Source of the DNA: an uncultured Roseobacter sp.
Lineage (GTDB): Bacteria; Pseudomonadota; Alphaproteobacteria; Rhodobacterales; Rhodobacteraceae
DNA: 64,000 nucleotides
Reading direction: 5' to 3'
NCBI RefSeq assembly: GCF_947492555.1
Contig: NZ_CANLNE010000001.1
Coordinates: 1,353,892-1,417,891, forward strand
The first letter of the stretch is position 1, and each line of letters starts with the position of its first letter. The position numbers were made by a program, and so were the translations under genes. Shown piece by piece: positions 15,685 through 23,900 of this stretch. A model generated the notes under the pieces. It was given only the letters and a program-made list of their open reading frames with translations. It had not been told where the DNA came from and did not search any database.

Positions 15685-16383
15685 TCACTCCCGCGGCGCA
15701 GTCCAGCTGCCCGGGAAATCCATCTTTGGCAGACGCGCTGGCGCCTTGATATGGCTCATCAGCCAGTTCGGCCCGGTCATCAACCGGCTCAGCGTCGGGC
15801 TTTGCCGGACCCGTGCCTTGAGCTTCTCAATCTGCATGACGTCTTCGATGCGCCGGTCCAGGAAGGCCCATGTCGCCATATTGTCCGGGCTGTCATCGCC
15901 CAGCCAGTATAGCACGGTAGACGAATAAACCCCGCTCAGTGTCGCGCGCTTGGTGTACCAGTTCACATCGTCCGAGGTATCGCCCAGCGCGGTCCAGATC
16001 GCATCCGACGTGCCCCAGATCAGTTTCGCCCCGTCCGCCGCATGCATCGGCAGGGCGAAAAGCGTGGTACCCCGTCGCACCGCTTCCTTATCGGTGACCG
16101 CCTCGATTCGGAACCGCACAGCGCTGGCCACCTTCTCGCGGAACTTCAACGCGCTCATATCCTCGGCGGCGATCCGGGCTGTCATCGCCTCATCCCCGCG
16201 ATGATGAAAGGCCACCGCCAAATCGACAGCACCGCGCGGGCACACCGCGCGCGCCACCGCCGGTGCGACATCCGTGTCGCGAATCGCGGCCTGAAAACTG
16301 GCCTCTGACCAGCCATCGAAGGGCACATGCGCAAGCGCTGCGTCCAAAAGCTGTGTTTTTGCGGTCTCGTATGATACGCTCAT
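15685..16383 (-). CDS. COQ9 family protein, ubiquinone biosynthesis
   Basis: 232 aa. The N-terminal helices (LLDAALAHVPFDGWSEASF) resemble TetR-like packing and the C-terminal DVNWYTKRATLSGVYSSTVLYW stretch is the conserved lipid-binding COQ9 domain. COQ9 presents ubiquinone precursors to modifying enzymes. The gene is divergent from rpsU with a 115-bp spacer, a linkage common in Rhodobacterales. No membrane helix is predicted by eye. Confidence 0.9.
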   Translation of the reverse strand: MSVSYETAKTQLLDAALAHVPFDGWSEASFQAAIRDTDVAPAVARAVCPRGAVDLAVAFHHRGDEAMTARIAAEDMSALKFREKVASAVRFRIEAVTDKEAVRRGTTLFALPMHAADGAKLIWGTSDAIWTALGDTSDDVNWYTKRATLSGVYSSTVLYWLGDDSPDNMATWAFLDRRIEDVMQIEKLKARVRQSPTLSRLMTGPNWLMSHIKAPARLPKMDFPGSWTAPRE

Positions 16384-16497
16384 GACATGTCTCCTGCGGG
16401 AAAAGGCGCGGTATACTGGACAAGATAGGTTGTCCTTGCTATATGCCCACTTCCTGCAAATCCTTGCAACTCAACTTAGAAAGGTGGTGAAAACCAC

Positions 16498-16704
16498 ATG
16501 CAGGTTAGTGTTCGCGACAACAACGTCGATCAGGCCCTCCGGGCTCTGAAGAAAAAGCTGCAGCGTGAAGGTGTCTTCCGTGAAATGAAGCTCAAGCAAC
16601 ATTTCGAGAAGCCGTCCGAGAAAAAAGCGCGCGAGAAAGCTGAAGCGATCCGCCGTGCCCGTAAACTGGCACGCAAAAAGGCCCAACGCGAAGGGATGCT
16701 CTAA
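16498..16704 (+). CDS. rpsU: 30S ribosomal protein S21
   Basis: 68 aa, strongly basic. [20 protein letters not shown] and the C-terminal run of Lys/Arg ([17 protein letters not shown]) are the usual S21 sequence. S21 helps start-site selection on the 30S subunit. An AGAAAGGTGGTG ribosome-binding region precedes the ATG and a strong terminator follows, so it is a single-gene unit. Confidence 0.97.
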   Translation: MQVSVRDNNVDQALRALKKKLQREGVFREMKLKQHFEKPSEKKAREKAEAIRRARKLARKKAQREGML

Positions 16705-16736
16705 GCACCTCGCCGACAGGCTGACACGAATACGGA

Positions 16737-16770
16737 CCCCCGCATGGCCAGACCACGCGGGGGTTTGTTG
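16737..16770 (+). terminator. Rho-independent terminator of rpsU
   Basis: Stem CCCCCGC (16737-16743) / GCGGGGG (16757-16763), followed by TTTGTTG, 33 bp after the rpsU stop. Confidence 0.85.
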
Positions 16771-16990
16771 ATTCAGGCGCCTTGTATTTCCTTCACATAA
16801 AGGTCGCGATTTCTCGCTGATCACGCTCCTGCCTCCAGACATTGATGGACGCGGCATCTTACCGCTGTGCGGTGTGCCGCATTCGGGCTCATCCCTGCTG
16901 AGAATTCAGGCAATGGCAGGCTGCCCTATCCAAGCTTCGCGTCAAATCCTAGCGATCTGCGGGCCGACAACACTCATCAAGGAGAATGAC

Positions 16991-18145
16991 ATGTCACGCG
17001 CAAGCGAGTTAGAACAGCAAATGCTGGGGCTCATCAACGAGGAGAGAACGTCACGGGGATTGAACCCGGTCGAACTGGAACTGCGGCTCAATGACAGCAG
17101 CGAAGATCACAGCCAGTGGATGCTGGAAGAAGATCAGTTTTCCCACACAGGCGAAAACGGAACAAGCGCGGGTGATCGCATGCGCAATGCCGATTTCGAA
17201 TTCGAAGGCGCGTGGTCCTGGGGCGAAAACATCGCATTTCAAAGTGAACGGGGCGAGCCGGGCCTGGCCGACGACGTGGTCGATCTGCACAACAGCCTGA
17301 TGAACAGCCCCGGTCACCGTGCAAACATTCTGAACCCCGACTATGAGGTCATTGGCCTCGGGATCGAAGTGGGTGAGTTTGACGGGTTCGAGGCCGTGAT
17401 GGTCACCCAGAACTTTGCCAGCACGGATGCGGAACTGCAGTTGGACCAGGAGGGTGCTGCCCCCGAACCGGAAACCGAGGAGCCGACAGAGCCAGCACCG
17501 GATCCGGAAGAGCCGGAAACGGAGACCCCGGCACCGGACCCTGAAACACCTGATCCTGACACCGGGGAAGAGACCCCCGATCCGGAACCCGAAACCGAAG
17601 AACCAGAGCCAGAGGAGCCGGTTGCCGAAGCGCCGGATCCAAACAACACGCCAGAAACCGAGGAACCGGAGCCTGACCCCGAAACCCCGGAACCTGATCC
17701 GGAACCCGAAACGCCGGAACCGGAACCAGAAACGCCCACGGAGGAACCGGAGCCAGAGCCGGAGACACCGGAACCTGAGACCCCGACACCAGACCCCGAT
17801 CCAGAGCCGGAAACCCCTGAACCGGAGCCGGAAACGCCGGATGTTGTCGGCGAAGGCCCATGCTTGGACGACAACACCTTCGCGCAGCTGCAGTTCTTCG
17901 TCACCGGTTTCTTTGCAGCCCTCTTTGACGAAGAGTTCACATTCACATGGGATGGCGGCGACGAAGGCGAACCGCAGACGATCACCTTTGATGTCGATGA
18001 GTTCTTCGAAAGCCTGTTCGATACGCCGGAAGGCGACGACGGCATGGACCAGGGCGATGACGACATGATGATGGCTGACGAGGACGTCGCAGGCGACTGC
18101 GACCCTGGCTTCCGCTTTGTCGAGGAATGGGATTGCCTCGCCTAA
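16991..18145 (+). CDS. CAP (SCP/PR1) domain protein with long Pro/Glu-rich linker
   Basis: 384 aa. Residues 1-145 form a CAP domain: EDHSQWM (His40), FSHTG (His52), WGENIAF (77-83), LMNSPGHRANIL (103-114) and MVTQNF (137-142). Residues about 157-286 are an acidic, low-complexity linker of PEPET/PEPDPET-like repeats. The tail has four cysteines (one at about 291, then CDPGF and WDC near the end) and aromatic-acidic stretches (FFAALFDEEFTF, DEFFESLF). A strong AAGGAG lies 7 bases before the ATG at 16991. No signal peptide is visible, although CAP proteins normally act outside the cell; the acidic aromatic C-terminus could be a type I secretion signal (inference). Downstream of rpsU, probably its own transcript. 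Confidence 0.85.
   Translation: MSRASELEQQMLGLINEERTSRGLNPVELELRLNDSSEDHSQWMLEEDQFSHTGENGTSAGDRMRNADFEFEGAWSWGENIAFQSERGEPGLADDVVDLHNSLMNSPGHRANILNPDYEVIGLGIEVGEFDGFEAVMVTQNFASTDAELQLDQEGAAPEPETEEPTEPAPDPEEPETETPAPDPETPDPDTGEETPDPEPETEEPEPEEPVAEAPDPNNTPETEEPEPDPETPEPDPEPETPEPEPETPTEEPEPEPETPEPETPTPDPDPEPETPEPEPETPDVVGEGPCLDDNTFAQLQFFVTGFFAALFDEEFTFTWDGGDEGEPQTITFDVDEFFESLFDTPEGDDGMDQGDDDMMMADEDVAGDCDPGFRFVEEWDCLA
17461..17850 (+). repeat. Degenerate short tandem repeats encoding Pro/Glu linker
   Basis: Imperfect units of 6-9 bp built around CCGGAA/GAACC/GAAACC encode alternating Pro and Glu/Asp/Thr. Such tracts can change length by slippage or recombination, in steps that keep the frame. Confidence 0.75.
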
Positions 18146-18204
18146 TCACACACCGGCCCGCTCCGTCACCGACGGGGCGGGTCACTGCCTGCGCGACCGC
18201 CGCG

Positions 18205-18687
18205 CTACGTCACCGGTAGGGCGGTCGTTTTGAACACAGTCCTCAGCGCAAAGCTGGACTGCATCTGTCCCACCCCCGGCAAACGCGCCAGGTACTGCCG
18301 GTGAATGCGGGCGAAATCTTCCGTATTCTCGGCCACCACCTTCAACAGGTAATCCGCCGTGCCCGCCATCAGGTGGCATTCCAGCACGTCAGGAATGCGG
18401 CTGACGGCCTTCTCGAAGGCGTCCAGCACTTCATCCGCCTGCCCCTGCAACGTAATCTCCACAAAGACCGTCGTTGGCACCCCCATCTTGCGGGCGTCCA
18501 GCAAGGCCACGTAATCGCGGATGTAGCCGTCTTTCTCCAGCCGCTGCACCCGCCGGTGACAGGCCGAGGGCGAGAGGTTCACCGCCTCGCTCAGCTCGGC
18601 ATTTGCCATGCGACCTTTGCGCTGCAGGGCTTTGAGGATACGTTTGTCTGTTGCATCAAGGCTCATTGGTGCAAAAATCTCCTGCAT
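18205..18687 (-). CDS. Lrp/AsnC family regulator, probably of alanine dehydrogenase
   Basis: 160 aa. N-terminal helix-turn-helix (LDATDKRILKALQRKGRMAN, then LSPSACHRRVQRLEKDGYI), followed by a RAM ligand-binding domain (VFVEITLQG and CHLMAGTADYLLKVVAENTE). It is divergent from ald, so it is probably the alanine-responsive activator called AldR in related bacteria. Two starts are possible: 18687 (used here) and the ATG at 18666 before SLDATD, which begins at the usual family N-terminus. Confidence 0.88.
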   Translation of the reverse strand: MQEIFAPMSLDATDKRILKALQRKGRMANAELSEAVNLSPSACHRRVQRLEKDGYIRDYVALLDARKMGVPTTVFVEITLQGQADEVLDAFEKAVSRIPDVLECHLMAGTADYLLKVVAENTEDFARIHRQYLARLPGVGQMQSSFALRTVFKTTALPVT

Positions 18688-18805
18688 ATCACCTTACAGA
18701 CGCCAGTATATTCGCAAAATACTCGAAATGGCGAGGCATCTTTGGTGCGACATTGCATATTGCTTGCTGTATTCCACGCTCAAACACTTGGTGGAGGAGA
18801 CACCC

Positions 18806-19924
18806 ATGATTATCGGTTGCCCGACGGAGATCAAACCACAGGAATTCCGCGTCGGCATGACGCCCAACGCGGCACAGGAAGCAGTTGGTCACGGGCATGA
18901 CGTGCTCATTCAGGCCGGGGCCGGGGCGGGCGCCGGTTTCGAAGATGCGGATTACACCGCAGCTGGCGCACGGATCATTGACACCGCGGCAGAGATCTTC
19001 GCCACGGCGGACATGATCGTAAAGGTCAAGGAACCGCAAGCCGGGGAGCGCAAGATGCTGCGCGAAGATCAGCTGCTCTTCACCTATCTGCACCTCGCGC
19101 CCGATCCCGAACAGACCCACGATCTGCTGGCTTCCGGGGCGACCTGCATCGCCTATGAAACCGTGACCGATGATCGCGGTGGCCTGCCCCTGCTCGCCCC
19201 GATGTCGGAAGTGGCCGGTCGTCTGGCGCCGCAGGTCGGGGCCTGGACCCTGCAAAAGGCAAATGGCGGGCGCGGCGTCTTGATGGGCGGCGTGCCGGGC
19301 GTGGGCCCTGCGCGGGTCGTCGTCATCGGCGGCGGCGTCGTGGGCACCCATGCGGCCAAGATCGCCGCAGGTATGGGCGCGGATGTCACCGTGCTCGACC
19401 GGTCGCTGCCGCGCCTGCGCTATCTCGATGACGTCTTTGGTGGTACGTTCAAGACCTCCTACGCGTCGGCGGGCAATACCATCGAACTGGCCCGCGCCGC
19501 CGATATGATCATCGGCGCCGTCCTGATCCCCGGCGCCGCCGCGCCGAAACTGATCAGCCGCGCGCAATTGAGCGAGCTTAAACCGGGGGCAGCGCTGGTC
19601 GATGTGGCCATCGACCAGGGGGGCTGCTTCGAGACCTCCAAAGCCACCACCCATCAGGACCCGGTCTACGAAGTGGACGGGATCATGCACTATTGCGTGG
19701 CGAATATGCCAGGGGCCGTCGCGCGCACCTCGACCATCGCGCTAGGCAACGCCACGATGCCCTTCATGCTGGCCTTGGCCGATAAAGGGTGGCGTCAGGC
19801 CTGCACCGACGATCCCCACCTGATGAACGGGCTGAACGTACACGCCGGTCAGCTGACCTATTACGCGGTCGGCAAGGCCCTCGGCATTGACGTGATTTCG
19901 CCAAGCGTCGCCATCAAGGGCTAA
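18806..19924 (+). CDS. ald: Alanine dehydrogenase
   Basis: 372 aa. Interconverts L-alanine and pyruvate plus ammonia with NAD(H). MIIGCPTEIKPQEFRVGMTP carries the substrate-binding Arg, KVKEPQ the conserved Lys, YLHLA the catalytic His region, and VVVIGGGVVGTHAAKIAAGM the NAD site (about 170-190). GGAGGAG precedes the ATG at 18806; the longer open frame upstream lacks homology. It is divergent from the Lrp-type regulator. The last 11 bp overlap the convergent LysR gene. Confidence 0.96.
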   Translation: MIIGCPTEIKPQEFRVGMTPNAAQEAVGHGHDVLIQAGAGAGAGFEDADYTAAGARIIDTAAEIFATADMIVKVKEPQAGERKMLREDQLLFTYLHLAPDPEQTHDLLASGATCIAYETVTDDRGGLPLLAPMSEVAGRLAPQVGAWTLQKANGGRGVLMGGVPGVGPARVVVIGGGVVGTHAAKIAAGMGADVTVLDRSLPRLRYLDDVFGGTFKTSYASAGNTIELARAADMIIGAVLIPGAAAPKLISRAQLSELKPGAALVDVAIDQGGCFETSKATTHQDPVYEVDGIMHYCVANMPGAVARTSTIALGNATMPFMLALADKGWRQACTDDPHLMNGLNVHAGQLTYYAVGKALGIDVISPSVAIKG

Positions 19925-20813
19925 CCGGCTTGGCTGGCATGCGCCCCTCGAAAAGGGGGCGCAATGCATGAATGCGGGCCGCGGCGAAATTGGTGAACGT
20001 GGTCACCTTCCGCGTGCCGCGCAAATCAGCATGCGTGAGCACCCAGAGGGGCCGATAGAGCAATAGCGGCACCCGCGCGAGCCGCTCGATCCCCGGCTCC
20101 GCGTCACCGATGAAACAGGGCATGCGCGTCGCCCCCATACCGGCGCGCACTCCGGCAAGAGCCGCATACATGTCGTCAACGGTTAGCGTCACGCGGCGGT
20201 TGGGCCATGCCTGTTTCAAGACCTCCGGCGGCCCGGGCCAATGGGCGAACCGGATCCAGTCCAGCGGCTGGGACGGATCCGCGCGCATCCGCTCTGCCTG
20301 CGCGCTTGAGACATAGACCGCCGCCGCCTGTTCCGTCACACGCCGCCCCACAAGCGTATCACCCGGCGTATCGGAAATGCGGAACGCCACATCCGCTTCA
20401 TGGGCTGCAAGGTTGAGCTGCCGGTTTGCAGCGATCACCTTGAGGTCAATCGCCGGATAGAGTTCCTTGAATTCCCGCAGATGCCCGGCCAGAAACCGCT
20501 CCACCAAAAGCTGGGGCGCGGTCACGGTCAACGCGCCACTCAGTTGTTGGTCACGCGCACTGAGACTGCGGCTCAGATCGTGGCTTGCGCCCTCCATCCG
20601 CTCGGCAATCCGGGCGGCTTCCAAACCGGCGTCGGTCGGCCTGTACCCGCCCGGCGCGCGATCAAAGAGGCGGGCCCCCATGGCCGTTTCCGCCGCCGCG
20701 ATCCGGCGCGACACCGTGGCATGATTGACCTTGAGCGCCCGCGCCGCACCGCTGAGCCCACCGTGCCGTACGGTTTCCAGTACAAATCGCATATCGTTCC
20801 AGTTCAGCGCCAT
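19914..20813 (-). CDS. LysR family transcriptional regulator
   Basis: 299 aa. The winged helix-turn-helix is at residues 1-62 (MRFVLETVRHGGLSGAARAL, VNHATVSRRIAAAE, GARLFDR). The effector domain has the usual two-lobed pattern from about 90 (LSGALTVTAPQLLVERFL). It is divergent from the small DUF1330 gene at 20915, its likely target. The 3' end overlaps ald tail to tail. The ATG at 20813 begins the conserved helix; the frame extends 39 codons more. Confidence 0.88.
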   Translation of the reverse strand: MALNWNDMRFVLETVRHGGLSGAARALKVNHATVSRRIAAAETAMGARLFDRAPGGYRPTDAGLEAARIAERMEGASHDLSRSLSARDQQLSGALTVTAPQLLVERFLAGHLREFKELYPAIDLKVIAANRQLNLAAHEADVAFRISDTPGDTLVGRRVTEQAAAVYVSSAQAERMRADPSQPLDWIRFAHWPGPPEVLKQAWPNRRVTLTVDDMYAALAGVRAGMGATRMPCFIGDAEPGIERLARVPLLLYRPLWVLTHADLRGTRKVTTFTNFAAARIHALRPLFEGRMPAKPVSP

Positions 20814-20914
20814 CCGATCATTTATGCACATCAGACACGCAATGTTGAGCAGTTTTCGTCTACCCAACGGAACTCTATTTTTGATCAGGTCCATGACAGG
20901 AAAGGAACGGATCA

Positions 20915-21196
20915 ATGACCGCATATGCATTTGTCACGCTGGACGTGACAGACCCGGATAAACTTGCCGCCTATCGCGAGGTGGCAGGCGACGCGTTGGC
21001 CAAGCACGGGGGCAAAGTGCTGCAGGCCTCGGCATCGCCGTCTGTCCTGGAGGGCGACATCACCGCGCCTCAAATGGCAGTCGTGCTGGAGTTCGACACG
21101 CGCGAAGGGGCTGAAAACTGGCGGGCTGATCCGGACCTGGCCGAGACACATGCCTTGCGCACCGGATCCGGCAGAACGTCGATCACGTTGCTGTAG
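20915..21196 (+). CDS. DUF1330 family protein
   Basis: 93 aa ferredoxin-like dimeric alpha-beta barrel protein. MTAYAFVTLDVTDPDKLAAY, then VLEGD, MAVVLEFDTREGAENW and a C-terminal RTSITLL strand match DUF1330. The biochemical role of the family is not established. AAAGGAACGG precedes the ATG. It is divergent from a LysR gene, which may control it. Confidence 0.85.
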   Translation: MTAYAFVTLDVTDPDKLAAYREVAGDALAKHGGKVLQASASPSVLEGDITAPQMAVVLEFDTREGAENWRADPDLAETHALRTGSGRTSITLL

Positions 21197-21204
21197 TGCT
21201 AAGA

Positions 21205-21233
21205 GAAAAACCCGCGCTGTTGAAGCGCGGGTT
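21205..21233 (-). terminator. Rho-independent terminator of the SbtA-like gene
   Basis: Stem AACCCGCGC (21209-21217) / GCGCGGGTT (21225-21233), followed on the minus strand by TTTCTCTT, 24 bp after the permease stop. Confidence 0.85.
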
Positions 21234-21256
21234 CTAAGGTCTGTTTATGTCCGGGT

Positions 21257-22315
21257 TCAGAACCCGATGAACACATCGGCCAGCGCCATGAAGAGCGGGA
21301 TGCTGAGGATGGCCACCGGCGTGCCCAGCCCGGTGGACGCCCCAACATAGGCCGAGGGGTTCGCCTCTGGCAGCGCGCCCCGCATGGTCGGCGGGCCCGA
21401 GATGTCAGAGCTCGATGCCGCCATGATCGACAGCAACACAACACCGCCTGCAGAGAACCCGGTCAGGTGATGTGCAAGCAACCCCAGCCCAAAACCCATC
21501 AGACCGTGAATGATCGGGGCGGTCAGACCATAGAGCACATAGGCATGGGCCACCTTGCGCAGCTCCGACAGGCGCGACCATGCCTCCATGCCCATCACCA
21601 GCATCAGGATTGACAGCAGCCCCCGGAAGAGCGGTTCGTAGAAGCTCTGGTAAACCGCCTCGGGCCGCGCAAAGAGGCCGATTGCGATACCGAGCAGCAG
21701 GGCTGAAATCGCCGGGCTGCGGAAGGTATCGACCAGAATGCCCCGCACGATGTCACCATCGAAATCGCCGCCGGAGCTCTGGCCACCGCCGACGGTGACC
21801 GTGCCACCGGATTGCACGGTCGAAGCTGCCCGCCGCTCTGCGCTCATGCGGGCCAGAACGATGGCCGTGACAAGGGCCGCAATGTCCATGAAGGGATAAA
21901 GTGCGCCAATGAACCCTTCATAGAAAATCCCCTCGGCATCCAGCATCGCCATGCCCGCCGCGAGTGTCGAGGCGGAAACCGCGCCAAAGAGACCTGCGGT
22001 CGCCATGCCGTCCATCTTCGATACACCGCGCCAGCGGGCCAGCGTTCCGCTGCCCAGCAGGACAATCCCGATCCCGACAGCTGCCGCACAAAGAGCCGGC
22101 ACAGCCAGTGCAATAAGGTCGGCCTCACGCACGGAAATGCCCGCGCCCAGCCCGACCTTCAGCAGGAGCAACATGACGATGAACTTGTAGACAGGGTCCG
22201 GCACCTCGAGCTTGCTGCCGAGGGCGGCCAGCATCATGCCCCCCAGCAGGAACGCCAATGTCGGTTTTTGCATCTGCGCCAGCATCGTGCTGGCAATGTC
22301 GATCACGATGTCCAT
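21257..22315 (-). CDS. Sodium-dependent bicarbonate permease, SbtA family
   Basis: 352 aa, about ten hydrophobic segments. Segment order and motifs such as PTLAFLLGGMMLAALGSKLEVP, LLLKVGLGAGISVREAD and IMAASSSDISGPPTMRGALP match the SbtA/DUF897 family. Characterised SbtA proteins take up bicarbonate with sodium; outside cyanobacteria the substrate is often untested. AAGGAGACGG precedes the ATG at 22315. It is divergent from a LysR gene, the same arrangement as in other proteobacteria, and ends in a strong terminator. No PII-like SbtB gene is adjacent. Confidence 0.87.
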   Translation of the reverse strand: MDIVIDIASTMLAQMQKPTLAFLLGGMMLAALGSKLEVPDPVYKFIVMLLLLKVGLGAGISVREADLIALAVPALCAAAVGIGIVLLGSGTLARWRGVSKMDGMATAGLFGAVSASTLAAGMAMLDAEGIFYEGFIGALYPFMDIAALVTAIVLARMSAERRAASTVQSGGTVTVGGGQSSGGDFDGDIVRGILVDTFRSPAISALLLGIAIGLFARPEAVYQSFYEPLFRGLLSILMLVMGMEAWSRLSELRKVAHAYVLYGLTAPIIHGLMGFGLGLLAHHLTGFSAGGVVLLSIMAASSSDISGPPTMRGALPEANPSAYVGASTGLGTPVAILSIPLFMALADVFIGF

Positions 22316-22392
22316 CACCGTCTCCTTGCTTGTGTTCACCGTGATATGGCGCAGGCGCAAGACAAAATAAAATATATCTTTATTGACGAATT

Positions 22393-22409
22393 GTTCTATT
22401 ATTTAGAAC
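22393..22409. promoter_or_regulatory. Inverted repeat at the LysR start, possible autoregulatory site
   Basis: GTTCTA-N5-TAGAAC, a perfect 6-bp inverted repeat, ends one base before the base preceding the LysR ATG at 22411. It contains a T-N11-A arrangement typical of LysR sites. No ribosome-binding site is visible there. Confidence 0.5.
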
Positions 22410-22410
22410 T

Positions 22411-23277
22411 ATGGATACGCTGAACTATCATCACTTGCGGTATTTCCGGGAAGTGGCAAACGACGGGAACCTGACGCGCACGGCAGCACGGGTGAACCTG
22501 TCGCAATCTGCGCTCTCGACGCAAATCCGGACGTTGGAAGACCGGTTGGGGCACGCCCTGTTTGATCGGGTCGGACGTCAACTGGTACTGACCGAAGTGG
22601 GCCGGATCGCGCTGGATCACGCCGACCGCATTTTTGGTACTGGCGAAGAGTTAATGGCGGTCTTGCAAGGTGCCGGGGCCACGTCGCAACCCTTGCGGGT
22701 TGGTGCCCTCTCCACGCTATCGCGCAATTTCCAGATGCGGTTTCTCAAGCCTGTGCTTGGCATCTCCCAGACGCAGGTGATCCTCAAATCAGGCAGTGAC
22801 ACCATCTTGTTTGACGCGCTCACCTCTCTGGCGCTGGACGTTGTTCTGACAACCGAAGCGCCCTCCCGCCCGGAGATGACCGCTCACCGGATTGCAGAGC
22901 AGACGGTCGGCGTGCACGGCGACCCGTCCCGCATGGGGTACGGCAGTCTCAGGGATATGCTTGCGCAAGAACCGTTGATCGTACCGACCGACAACTCCAT
23001 CCGCACCGGGTTCGACAGCCTGATTGCCAGACTGGATGTGTCGCCCCGGATTGTCGCGGATGTGGACGACATGGCGATGGTGCGTCTTCTGGCGCGCGAA
23101 AACGTCGGGCTGGCCATCGCGCCGTCGGTGGTGCTGGCGGATGAAATCGCATCAGGCCGTCTGAAAACGGCGCCCTTCGATCTCAACATCGTGGAGAGTT
23201 TTTTCGCCGTCACCGTGCAGCGCAGCTTTCCCCACCCTGTGCTGGATACGCTGTTACACGAACCGCTCCAGACATAG
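22411..23277 (+). CDS. LysR family regulator, probable regulator of the bicarbonate permease
   Basis: 288 aa. MDTLNYHHLRYFREVANDGN, LSQSALSTQIRTLEDRLG and HALFDRVGRQLVLTEVG form the LysR DNA-binding domain; this N-terminus resembles NhaR-type regulators. The effector domain follows from about residue 92. It is divergent from the SbtA-like permease with a 95-bp spacer of AT-rich sequence, so it probably responds to inorganic carbon or sodium (inference). No Shine-Dalgarno sequence is seen before the ATG. Confidence 0.88.
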   Translation: MDTLNYHHLRYFREVANDGNLTRTAARVNLSQSALSTQIRTLEDRLGHALFDRVGRQLVLTEVGRIALDHADRIFGTGEELMAVLQGAGATSQPLRVGALSTLSRNFQMRFLKPVLGISQTQVILKSGSDTILFDALTSLALDVVLTTEAPSRPEMTAHRIAEQTVGVHGDPSRMGYGSLRDMLAQEPLIVPTDNSIRTGFDSLIARLDVSPRIVADVDDMAMVRLLARENVGLAIAPSVVLADEIASGRLKTAPFDLNIVESFFAVTVQRSFPHPVLDTLLHEPLQT

Positions 23278-23278
23278 A

Positions 23279-23304
23279 AAAACCCGCGTCTTTTCAAACG
23301 CGGG
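23279..23304 (-). terminator. Rho-independent terminator of mscL
   Basis: Stem CCCGCGT (23283-23289) / ACGCGGG (23298-23304), followed on the minus strand by TTTTTCTATG. Lies 30 bp after the mscL stop, and just past the LysR stop. Confidence 0.8.
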
Positions 23305-23333
23305 CTTCGGGGCTCCCGCCATACAGTGCAGGC

Positions 23334-23756
23334 TTACTTTTTCAGCGCGTCACGGATTTCCAAAAGCACATCCAGTTCGGACGGTCCTTTTGGCTCTTCG
23401 GGGGCTGCCTCTTCTTCCTCTTCGGCTGCGTCTTTGATCCGGTTGACCATTTTCACCAGCAGGAAAACGACGAAAGCCACAATCAGGAAATTGATGATCG
23501 CCATGACAAATTTACCGACAGCAAAAACCGGGACACCCGCTTCAGCCGCCGCTTCGATGGAGGCGAAAGTCTCTTCACCCATCACATAGAACCAGCCGGA
23601 AAAATCGATGCCCCCGGTGAACAATGCGATAATCGGGTTGATCAGGTCGCCCACCAGCGATGTGACAATCGCGGTGAATGCCGCCCCGATGATGATACCC
23701 ACGGCCATGTCCATGACATTGCCCTTGGCGATAAAATCCTTGAATTCGTTGATCAT
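23334..23756 (-). CDS. mscL: Large-conductance mechanosensitive channel
   Basis: 140 aa. [20 protein letters not shown] with [17 protein letters not shown] forms TM1 and the constriction; the second helix is [20 protein letters not shown]. The C-terminal bundle is unusually rich in Glu/Ala ([13 protein letters not shown]) before the last helix. The homopentamer opens under membrane tension during osmotic downshock. A terminator follows at once. Confidence 0.96.
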   Translation of the reverse strand: MINEFKDFIAKGNVMDMAVGIIIGAAFTAIVTSLVGDLINPIIALFTGGIDFSGWFYVMGEETFASIEAAAEAGVPVFAVGKFVMAIINFLIVAFVVFLLVKMVNRIKDAAEEEEEAAPEEPKGPSELDVLLEIRDALKK

Positions 23757-23900
23757 TAGTGTCCCTCACTGTTTTTTACAGGCCTGCTTTTCGCATTGTG
23801 CCTCTGTGCGTCTGTTAACACATCGCTGCGCGCTGGCGAGACTGTTTTTAGGGGGAATTCCGCCTATCTGTTACCCGGATTATCAAACAGGAGATGCCTA

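Noticed and set aside
17341..18066. 241-residue Ser/Gly/Val-rich minus-strand frame
   Set aside because: It is the complement of the Pro/Glu repeat of the CAP protein; the repetitive look comes from that repeat.
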